Origin: Phycisphaerae bacterium
GTDB lineage: Bacteria > Planctomycetota > Phycisphaerae > UBA1845
Direction of reading: 5' to 3'
Assembly: GCA_028277545.1 (NCBI GenBank)
Contig: JANQGB010000357.1
Span: 1-6,238, forward strand
Length of the DNA stretch: 6,238 bases
The position numbers and the translations under genes are program-made. This document shows positions 1 to 4,370 of the stretch, in pieces; position 1 is the first letter of the stretch, and each line of letters starts with the position of its first letter. The notes under the pieces are model-generated. The model ran no database searches. It was not told the DNA's origin and saw only the letters and a list, made by a program, of their open reading frames with translations.

Positions 1-1120
1 GCTGGGCCATGGCAATGACCGGGATGTTGAGTTCGCGGCCCAGAGACTTGAGGGACCGGGATATCGCGGCTATCTCCTGCTGCCTAGACTCGCTGTGCGA
101 CGGAGAGTGCATCAACTGCAGGTAGTCGACGAAGACCGCCTGGATGTCGTACTGGCGCTTGAACCGCCGAACCTTGCTGCGCAGCTCGAGGGCGGTCATG
201 CCGGGCGTGTCATCGATATACATCGGCGCCTCGGCCAACTGCTCGCAGACATAGCCAAGCTGCTGGATGTCTTCGTGCGAGAGCATGCCCCGGCGCATGC
301 GCTGGGCGTCGACCCGCCCGCGGCTGCACAGGATGCGCTGGGCGATCTGCTGGGAGGACATCTCCATCGAGAAGAAGGCGACCGGCAGTGGGTTGCGGTC
401 GTTCATGGCCATGTTCTCGGCCATGTTCAGACCCAGCGCGGTCTTGCCCATGCTGGGTCGGGCGGCCACGATGATCAGATCGCCGAGCTGCAGGCCGCTG
501 GTGAGGTCGTCGAGCTCGTGAAAGCCGGTGGACAGTCCCGTGAGGTAGCCGCCGTCCCGGGACTCCAGCTTCTGGTACACGACCTGCAGCATGTCACCCA
601 GAGCGACCGCGTGCCCGCTGACGCGCTGCTGGGTGACCGCAAAGAGCTGTTCCTCCGCCTTGTCCAGGATGAGGCGGGCTTCGTCCGCGTCGGCATAGGC
701 GATCTCGCCGATCCGGCCCGCGCAGCCGATCAGGTCGCGGAGCATGCCCTTGTCGCGGACGATGGCGGCGTAGTGGGCGGCGTTGTGCCAGGAAGGCACG
801 CTCTCAGCCAGGCGGACGAGGTATTCCTCACCGCCGATCTGCCCGACCTGCCCGCGCCGGCGGAGCTCGTTCAACACAACGATGAGGTCAATGGGCTCGT
901 TTCTGTCGTAGACATCGACGACCAACTGAAACAGGACACGGTGATCCGGCCTGTAGAACCAGTCGATCTCGTCGCGCTGGATTATCGGCAGGACCGCCTC
1001 GACCGCCTGGCGGTCCAGCATCATCGACCCGAGAACAGCCATCTCGGCATCGAGATCGTGCGGTGGTATGCGCCCCAGTCCGGCTGGCTCGTTCTGGTTA
1101 CGGCTCGCTACCGTCGTCAT
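1..1120 (-). CDS. dnaB: Replicative DNA helicase DnaB, 3' end cut by window edge
   Basis: DnaB is the hexameric ATP-driven helicase that unwinds DNA at the replication fork. Reading the minus strand from the ATG at 1120 gives 373 uninterrupted codons to the window edge. The N-terminal domain begins near residue 19 (PPHDLDAEMAVLG), and a linker leads into the RecA-like domain near residue 192. Walker A is AARPSMGKT (219-227), the likely catalytic Glu is E253 in FFSMEMS, Walker B is VFVDYLQLM (329-337), and a conserved helicase segment runs over 355-373 and ends in AMAQ at the edge. Roughly 80-120 C-terminal residues should lie outside, judging from usual DnaB length. The start is supported by GGAGG at 1130-1134, nine bases upstream. 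The gene overlaps the end of rplI by 23 nt, which suggests translational coupling. No intein interrupts the Walker A or Walker B regions. Identity is very secure. Confidence 0.97.
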   Translation of the reverse strand, partial: MTTVASRNQNEPAGLGRIPPHDLDAEMAVLGSMMLDRQAVEAVLPIIQRDEIDWFYRPDHRVLFQLVVDVYDRNEPIDLIVVLNELRRRGQVGQIGGEEYLVRLAESVPSWHNAAHYAAIVRDKGMLRDLIGCAGRIGEIAYADADEARLILDKAEEQLFAVTQQRVSGHAVALGDMLQVVYQKLESRDGGYLTGLSTGFHELDDLTSGLQLGDLIIVAARPSMGKTALGLNMAENMAMNDRNPLPVAFFSMEMSSQQIAQRILCSRGRVDAQRMRRGMLSHEDIQQLGYVCEQLAEAPMYIDDTPGMTALELRSKVRRFKRQYDIQAVFVDYLQLMHSPSHSESRQQEIAAISRSLKSLGRELNIPVIAMAQ

Positions 1121-1637
1121 CGGCGCCTGCCTCCATGCCGGCGTCTTCTTCAGGGGTCACGTCGCTCGCGTCGCCATCTTCCTCGGCCGACGCCTTGGAT
1201 CGGACCACCCACACCTTGATCTCCGCCTTGATGCCGTCTGACAGGTTGATCTCGACGGCCACGTTGTCCAGTCGGCGCAACGGGGTGTGCAGCATGACCG
1301 AAGTGGGGTCGATCTCGAAGCCCTCGTCGCGCAGGGCGGCGGCTATCTCGCGCCGTCCGACCGAACCGTAGAGCACTCCGTCCTCGTTGGCGGCGGCGGC
1401 GATGGTTACCTCGGCCTCGTTGAGTCGCCCGGCCAGCGCCATCTGCGCCTCGCGCTGGAGCCGGCGGCGTTCCTCGGCCTGCTTGCGTTCATCGGCCAGG
1501 GCCCGCATGTTGGCATCGGTGGGCTCGGTCGCCAGTCCCTGAGGAAGCAGGTAATTGCGGGCGTATCCGTCCGAGACGTTGACCACGTCACCGACGATGC
1601 CCAGCGTTGATACGTCTTTCTTGAGCAGGAGTTTCAT
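1098..1637 (-). CDS. rplI: 50S ribosomal protein L9 with acidic C-terminal tail
   Basis: L9 binds 23S rRNA at the base of the L1 stalk and helps keep reading frame. The 179-residue product starts with the L9 N-terminal domain (LLLKKDVSTLGIVGDVV, then DGYARNYLLPQGLA at 23-36). A charged connecting helix follows at about 41-74, rich in Glu, Arg, Lys and Gln. The C-terminal domain spans about 77-147 and includes DGVLYGSVGRREIAAAL. Typical L9 is about 150 residues, so residues 148-179 are an extra Asp/Glu/Ala/Gly-rich tail, probably disordered. The ATG at 1637 matches the family N-terminus, and a modest purine-rich Shine-Dalgarno (GAGAGA) lies about nine bases upstream. A 359-nt gap separates it from ssb, with a possible promoter and a leader hairpin. 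Its last 23 nt overlap dnaB. Confidence 0.96.
   Translation of the reverse strand: MKLLLKKDVSTLGIVGDVVNVSDGYARNYLLPQGLATEPTDANMRALADERKQAEERRRLQREAQMALAGRLNEAEVTIAAAANEDGVLYGSVGRREIAAALRDEGFEIDPTSVMLHTPLRRLDNVAVEINLSDGIKAEIKVWVVRSKASAEEDGDASDVTPEEDAGMEAGADDDGSEP
1130..1134 (-). promoter_or_regulatory. Shine-Dalgarno of dnaB, inside rplI
   Basis: GGAGG on the minus strand lies nine bases before the dnaB ATG at 1120, within the rplI tail codons. It decides the dnaB start, because the next in-frame ATG (codon 27) would remove conserved N-terminal residues. The 23-nt overlap with rplI fits coupled translation. Confidence 0.75.
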
Positions 1638-1652
1638 GTTCGCATCTCTCTG

Positions 1653-1676
1653 CGGGCTACGCCAACGCGTGACCCG
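1653..1676 (-). promoter_or_regulatory. Hairpin in the 5' leader of rplI
   Basis: On the minus strand a 24-nt hairpin has 10-nt arms (CGGGUCACGC and GCGUAGCCCG) and a GUUG loop. Nine of ten positions pair, one of them U-G, with one C-A mismatch. It ends 15 nt before the rplI ATG, just upstream of the GAGAGA Shine-Dalgarno. A competing pairing of GUUCG (1675-1679) with CGAAC (1638-1642), directly before the start codon, would enclose the Shine-Dalgarno in a loop. A leader of this shape could tune L9 translation, but no known L9 leader motif was recognised. Confidence 0.45.
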
Positions 1677-1690
1677 AACGATTGATCCCT

Positions 1691-1696
1691 AGTATA
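1691..1696 (-). promoter_or_regulatory. Possible -10 box upstream of rplI
   Basis: TATACT on the minus strand is a good match to the sigma-70 type -10 consensus TATAAT. It would start transcription near 1684, giving a leader of about 47 nt before the rplI ATG. No convincing -35 hexamer is present at 16-18 nt spacing, where the sequence is GC-rich, and there is no TGn extension. The position in an otherwise GC-rich gap, just before the leader hairpin, is the main support. Confidence 0.3.
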
Positions 1697-1708
1697 TCCC
1701 AATCAGCG

Positions 1709-1738
1709 GGCAGCGGGCCCAGAAAACCCGCGGGTGCC
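1709..1738 (-). repeat. Bulged inverted repeat next to the possible rplI promoter
   Basis: On the minus strand GGCA (1735-1738) and GCGGG (1727-1731) pair with UGCC (1709-1712) and CCCGC (1713-1717), around a 9-nt loop starting UUUU, with a three-C bulge on the 5' side. The 3' arm overlaps a 7-bp tandem direct repeat at 1705-1718. The U-run is in the loop rather than after the stem, so this is not a normal terminator. It could be part of the RNA fold or an operator; neither is shown. Confidence 0.3.
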
Positions 1739-1768
1739 AGCCGTTTGCCTGTGCCAAGATCGTCGCGG

Positions 1769-1783
1769 GCCATCCACCATGGC
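1769..1783 (-). repeat. Short perfect hairpin GCCAT/ATGGC
   Basis: Arms 1769-1773 and 1779-1783 are perfect 5-bp complements around a 5-nt loop. This is short enough to arise by chance in GC-rich DNA and is listed only because it sits among the other stems of the gap. Confidence 0.2.
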
Positions 1784-1815
1784 AGATCATCGCGAGCTAA
1801 AGGTCCGTTCCGGTC

Positions 1816-1981
1816 AGAGGATGCCGTCACCCTCCGGCCTGTGAACAGAGTCGCCCGAAGGCCAACTCACAGGCCCAAAGTTTCTGGTCACGGCTACCTT
1901 AACCGACAGGCACCGGGGCCATCCCTGAGGGCCTGGTCCCGGCATGCGACAGCGCGGCAGCGGACAGCCAAGGCCAGGCCC
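1816..1981 (-). ncRNA. Candidate structured RNA or structured leader/3' UTR
   Basis: Four stems follow one another in the minus-strand transcript. The first pairs 1974-1981 with 1929-1936 (8 bp, GGGCCUGG/CCAGGCCC) and continues past one mismatch for six more pairs including two G-U. The second is CGGUU-AAGGU-AGCCG (1891-1905). The third is a perfect 9-bp stem (1867-1875 with 1836-1844) that continues through GUUG/CGAC and CC/GG to a C(UUCG)G tetraloop at 1856-1859. The fourth is GAGGGUG-ACGG-CAUCCUC (1817-1834, extendable by one G-U pair). G-U pairs occur in each, and they would be A-C mismatches on the plus strand, so the fold favours a minus-strand RNA. It does not match what I know of SRP RNA, tmRNA, RNase P RNA or 6S RNA. 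Whether it is an independent RNA, the ssb 3' UTR or part of the rplI leader is open. Confidence 0.35.
1836..1875 (-). repeat. 9-bp perfect inverted repeat with UUCG-capped inner stem
   Basis: The arms GGCCUGUGA (1867-1875) and UCACAGGCC (1836-1844) are exact complements. Inside them GUUG/CGAC (one G-U) and CC/GG close on a UUCG tetraloop, with a one-base bulge on one side and a five-base bulge (1845-1849) on the other. UUCG on the minus strand reads CGAA on the plus strand, so the stable tetraloop exists only in minus-strand RNA. Confidence 0.6.
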
Positions 1982-1996
1982 GCCCCGGAATCCCGC

Positions 1997-2473
1997 CTAG
2001 AACGGGATGTCGCCATCTGCGTCTGCCGGCGGCGGCGCGTAGTCATCGGCCGGCGGAGGCCCTTCCTCGGGCGTCCCGCCGCCATAGGCCTGCGGAGCGG
2101 ATGCGGCCGGGGCCGGGGCCGGTCGCCCGCCCTGATCGTCCTGCCGGCCGCCCAGAAACTGGGTACGCTCGGCCACGACTTCCAGCTTGCTGCGCTTCTG
2201 CCCCTCCTGGTTCGTCCATTGACTGAACTGCAGACGACCTTCCAGCAGCAATGGGCGACCCTTGCGCATGTACTGGTTGATGGTCTCGGCCTGCCGCCCG
2301 AACGCAGTGCAGTCAACGAAGCAGGTCTCTTCCCGCATGCCGCCCTGCTGGTCGCGCCACTTGCGGTTGATAGCCATGCCGAACTTGCAGATCGGCGTGT
2401 TGCTGGGCGTGTACGACAGTTCAGGGTCGCGGGTGAGGTTTCCCGCCAGGATGACCTTGTTGAAGTTGGCCAT
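1997..2473 (-). CDS. ssb: Single-stranded DNA-binding protein SSB
   Basis: SSB coats single-stranded DNA during replication, repair and recombination and recruits partners through its C-terminal tip. The 158-residue protein has an OB-fold over about residues 1-110, beginning MANFNKVILAGNLTRDPELSYTP and including the conserved FGMAINRKWRDQQG and EGRLQFSQW segments. A Gly/Pro/Ala/Gln-rich flexible linker follows, then the acidic tip DGDIPF, the usual docking peptide. The start at 2473 fits the family N-terminus and has GGAG seven bases upstream (2481-2484). A longer open frame to 2581 would add an Arg-rich stretch antisense-like to the rpsF tail and is not credible. It lies 31 nt after rpsF, in the common rpsF-ssb arrangement. 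Length is normal for bacterial SSB. Confidence 0.97.
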   Translation of the reverse strand: MANFNKVILAGNLTRDPELSYTPSNTPICKFGMAINRKWRDQQGGMREETCFVDCTAFGRQAETINQYMRKGRPLLLEGRLQFSQWTNQEGQKRSKLEVVAERTQFLGGRQDDQGGRPAPAPAASAPQAYGGGTPEEGPPPADDYAPPPADADGDIPF

Positions 2474-2504
2474 GGTAGTGCTCCGCTTGGTTGCTGGGGC
2501 CTGC

Positions 2505-3032
2505 CTATTCCGCCGCCGGCTCGTCGGTTGCCGTCTCGGTAGCCTCGCCGGCCGGCGACTCCGTCTCCGCAGCCACCGCACTGTCCGGCACGGCTTCGGG
2601 GGTTGGCTTCAGATCCGCGTGGTCACCCTTGGCGTCCGGATCAGCAGCTGGCGCTTTGTCGCCCGCAGGCGGACCGCTTGGCTTTTCCGGCGCGGCGGAG
2701 GCCGGCTCGCTGCGGGTGAGATAGGCACCCTGCATGGCCTCCTCGGTCATGTGATCCGCGCGCAGGATCAGCAGCCGCAGGATTGGCTCGGACAACTGGG
2801 CGTCCCGCTCCATCCCCACGATCTTGTCGGGCTCGGCCCGGAAGAACGCGAGGAAGTAGCAGCCCCGCTTACGGCCCTTGATTTCGTAGGCGAGTTTGCG
2901 CTCGTCCCACTTGCGGGCCATGATGATCTCGGCCCCGGCGCGTTCCGCCAGGCGACCTACCTCCTGCTCGACTCTGGCAAGGTCGGTTGCATAGGAGGGG
3001 TCGAAAAGGAACATGGCTTCGTAGGTGTTCAA
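2505..3032 (-). CDS. rpsF: 30S ribosomal protein S6 with long disordered tail
   Basis: S6 sits on the platform of the small subunit, where it pairs with S18. Residues 1-105 form the S6 fold, with TYEAMFLFDPS at the start and KWDERKLAYEIKGRKRGCYFLAF in the middle (41-63). Residues 106-175 are an Ala/Pro/Glu/Asp-rich tail, making the protein far longer than the usual 95-135 residues. The start is TTG at 3030-3032, chosen because TYE aligns with the usual S6 N-terminus and because GGGAGGT lies nine bases upstream (3041-3047). The only nearby ATG (codon 7) would cut into the first beta strand. It follows pth by 52 nt and precedes ssb by 31 nt. A hairpin adjoining the Shine-Dalgarno may control its translation. 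Its partner gene rpsR is not in this cluster. Confidence 0.96.
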   Translation of the reverse strand: MNTYEAMFLFDPSYATDLARVEQEVGRLAERAGAEIIMARKWDERKLAYEIKGRKRGCYFLAFFRAEPDKIVGMERDAQLSEPILRLLILRADHMTEEAMQGAYLTRSEPASAAPEKPSGPPAGDKAPAADPDAKGDHADLKPTPEAVPDSAVAAETESPAGEATETATDEPAAE

Positions 3033-3040
3033 GACTCGTT

Positions 3041-3065
3041 ACCTCCCGGCCGCTGAGGAGCGGCC
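3041..3065 (-). promoter_or_regulatory. rpsF leader hairpin abutting a strong Shine-Dalgarno
   Basis: On the minus strand a perfect 7-bp stem GGCCGCU/AGCGGCC (3059-3065 with 3048-3054) has a CCUC loop. The next base begins the Shine-Dalgarno GGGAGGU (3041-3047), nine bases before the TTG start. The loop CCUC is complementary to GAGG in the Shine-Dalgarno, and an alternative weak pairing CUCC/GGAG would also cover it. Leaders bound by the S6:S18 complex are known upstream of rpsF in many bacteria, but I cannot show that this is one of them. Confidence 0.5.
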
Positions 3066-3084
3066 CTATCCGTCGCTTCGCGTT

Positions 3085-3660
3085 TTATTCCGTCTCGTTC
3101 GCCGAACCGGCATTGAAGCGGTTCATGGCGAACTCGGTGTCGTGGCTTATCCAACATTCGACGGCGTCGGCCGCCCGGCTGGAGGACGCGCTCACGATCG
3201 CTTCCTCGTCATCCGTGAACGGTGAGAGTACCCAGGAAACGGAACTCCCAATCGGCGGATCGATTCCGATCCGCAGCCTGGCAAACGAATTGTCCCCCAG
3301 CCGATTCACGATGTCCTGTAGCCCGTTGTGCCCGCCGGCGCCGCCGCCGCGCCGCAGCCTCAGCCGGCCCAGTGGCAGCGAGTGATCGTCGCTGATGACC
3401 AGCAGGTCGGCCAATTCCGCCCGATAGAACCGCCCGGCGGCCTGCACGGCCTGGCCGCTGAGGTTCATGAAGGTGGTGGGCTTCAGCAGGACCACGTCCT
3501 GGTCCGAGATCGTTCCCTTGTCGAACCAGGCGTGGAACTTCTCCTGGGTCAGCGACATCCCGTGCCGCCGGGCCAGCTCGTCCACGACGCGGAAGCCTAT
3601 GTTGTGCCGCGTTCTGGCATACTTCGGCCCCGGGTTGCCCAGTCCGACGATGAGTTTCAC
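3085..3660 (-). CDS. pth: Peptidyl-tRNA hydrolase
   Basis: Pth cleaves the ester bond of peptidyl-tRNAs released from stalled ribosomes, recycling tRNA in the cytoplasm. The 191-residue protein has family-typical length and all key residues: N9 in VGLGNPGPKY, the catalytic H19 in TRHNIGF, M65-N66 in KPTTFMNLSG, D91 in VISDDHSLPLG, and H111-N112 in GGHNGLQDI. The start is GTG at 3658-3660, because translation from it begins MKLIVGLGNPG and GGAAGG lies eight bases upstream (3669-3674). It begins 18 nt after rplY, a frequent neighbour (ctc-pth order) in bacteria, and is 52 nt before rpsF. Nothing in the sequence suggests loss of activity. Confidence 0.97.
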   Translation of the reverse strand: MKLIVGLGNPGPKYARTRHNIGFRVVDELARRHGMSLTQEKFHAWFDKGTISDQDVVLLKPTTFMNLSGQAVQAAGRFYRAELADLLVISDDHSLPLGRLRLRRGGGAGGHNGLQDIVNRLGDNSFARLRIGIDPPIGSSVSWVLSPFTDDEEAIVSASSSRAADAVECWISHDTEFAMNRFNAGSANETE

Positions 3661-3678
3661 TCGGCTCGCCTTCCACTG

Positions 3679-4329
3679 CTAGGACTCGGCTTCGGTTTCC
3701 TCGTCTTCCTTCTTGCCCTTGCCAATGATCTCCGGCTGGGCCGCCTCGGCACCCTCTTCAGCCACGACCTCTTCCTCGACCTCCTCAGCCAGCATGCTGA
3801 CGCTGGCCACTCGCTCGTCGCCGTCGACCTGGGCTATCACTCCCGTCGGAAGATCAAGATCCTTGACCAGCAGGGATTCGCCCACGCCAAGCTGGGTGAC
3901 ACTGGGCCGGAGCGTGTCGGGGATCTGCGTGACCAGGCACTCGACCTCGATCTCGCTGAGGTACTGATCGAGAATGCCGCCTTCGTTGACACCCTTGGGA
4001 GTGCCCCGCAACTCGATGCCCACCACCACGGTGACTTTCTCATCGAGGTCGACGCGCATCAGGTCGAGGTGTATCGGCGTGGTGCCCAGGTAGTCGTACT
4101 GCACGCTCTTGATCAGGTACTGGACCTCGGTGCCGTCCAACTCCACGCGGAGCACGCGGGCCCCGTGATGAAGCTCCACCTCCAGGTCGTGTCCGGGCAG
4201 CGAAATGGCCACCGGATCCTCGCCGTGCCCGTAAATGATGGCCGGTATGTCGCCGCCGGCTCTCACCCGCCGGGCGTATTTGGTGCCGACTCTCTCGCGA
4301 CGAGTGGCTTTGAAAGTTAGCGTTTCCAT
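3679..4329 (-). CDS. rplY: 50S ribosomal protein L25, general stress protein Ctc type
   Basis: L25/Ctc binds 5S rRNA in the central protuberance of the large subunit. The 216-residue protein is the long two-domain form. Residues about 4-92 are the L25 beta-barrel (FKATRRERVGTKYARRVRAGG, IPAIIYGHG, then TTPIHLDLMRVD). Residues about 100-180 are the TL5/Ctc C-terminal domain (VGIELRGTPKGVNEGGILDQ and QIPDTLRPSVTQLGVGESL). The last 36 residues are acidic with a Lys patch (IGKGKKEDEE), a common tail in this family. The ATG at 4329 has GGAG at 4341-4344, eleven bases upstream. It lies 41 nt after prs and 18 nt before pth, the classic prs-ctc-pth order. The symbol ctc is equally appropriate. Confidence 0.95.
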   Translation of the reverse strand: METLTFKATRRERVGTKYARRVRAGGDIPAIIYGHGEDPVAISLPGHDLEVELHHGARVLRVELDGTEVQYLIKSVQYDYLGTTPIHLDLMRVDLDEKVTVVVGIELRGTPKGVNEGGILDQYLSEIEVECLVTQIPDTLRPSVTQLGVGESLLVKDLDLPTGVIAQVDGDERVASVSMLAEEVEEEVVAEEGAEAAQPEIIGKGKKEDEETEAES

Positions 4330-4354
4330 CTTGTCTTGGTCTCCATTTTGCCTG

Positions 4355-4369
4355 CCCGGACCGTCCGGG
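4355..4369 (-). repeat. Perfect 6-bp hairpin between prs and rplY
   Basis: CCCGGA/UCCGGG pair perfectly around a 3-nt loop, one base after the prs stop codon. No U-run follows on either strand, so it is not a standard intrinsic terminator. It could protect the upstream 3' end, mark a processing site or partly reduce read-through into rplY. Confidence 0.4.
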
Positions 4370-4370
4370 T

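Larger units (their letters stand above)
1638..1996 (-). other. Gene-free gap between ssb and rplI, structured on the minus strand
   Basis: This 359-nt stretch holds no supportable coding region. All minus-strand frames are broken by stops within short distances, and the plus-strand frames that cross it are antisense shadows of ssb. Many bacteria have rpsR (S18) here, but I see no S18-like sequence or remnant. The minus-strand transcript can form several stems, listed separately: 1929-1981, 1891-1905, 1836-1875, 1816-1835, 1769-1783, 1709-1738 and 1653-1676. A further 6-bp inverted repeat (1990-1995 with 2003-2008, 7-nt loop) straddles the ssb stop codon. There is no clear T-run after any stem, so no classical intrinsic terminator is evident. 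The gap probably contains the rplI leader and possibly a separate structured RNA. Confidence 0.7.

Noticed and set aside
1..1120. Intein in DnaB
   Set aside because: The visible 373 codons read straight through the Walker A and Walker B sites with no insertion.
95..1219. Long open frame on the plus strand opposite dnaB
   Set aside because: It is antisense to a clear DnaB frame, has no recognisable domain, and long antisense frames are expected in GC-rich coding DNA.
1638..1680. tRNA or T-arm-like sequence (GTTCGGGTC) before rplI
   Set aside because: There is no supporting T stem, anticodon arm or acceptor stem.
1720..1738. Intrinsic terminator from the CCCGCGGG palindrome followed by TTTT on the minus strand
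   Set aside because: The palindrome leaves only a two-base loop, so it cannot form the required hairpin on itself. In the larger possible fold the T-run is in the loop.
1638..1996. Hidden or broken rpsR in the gap
   Set aside because: Translating the minus strand by eye gives stops in all frames and no S18-like Arg/Lys-rich or Tyr-rich motif.
1682..2542. Plus-strand open frame across the ssb-rplI gap and ssb
   Set aside because: It is compositionally Arg/Pro-rich shadow sequence opposite ssb, with no recognised domain.
3328..4320. Long plus-strand open frame opposite pth and rplY
   Set aside because: It spans two well-supported minus-strand genes and has no family motif or good start context, so it is a shadow.
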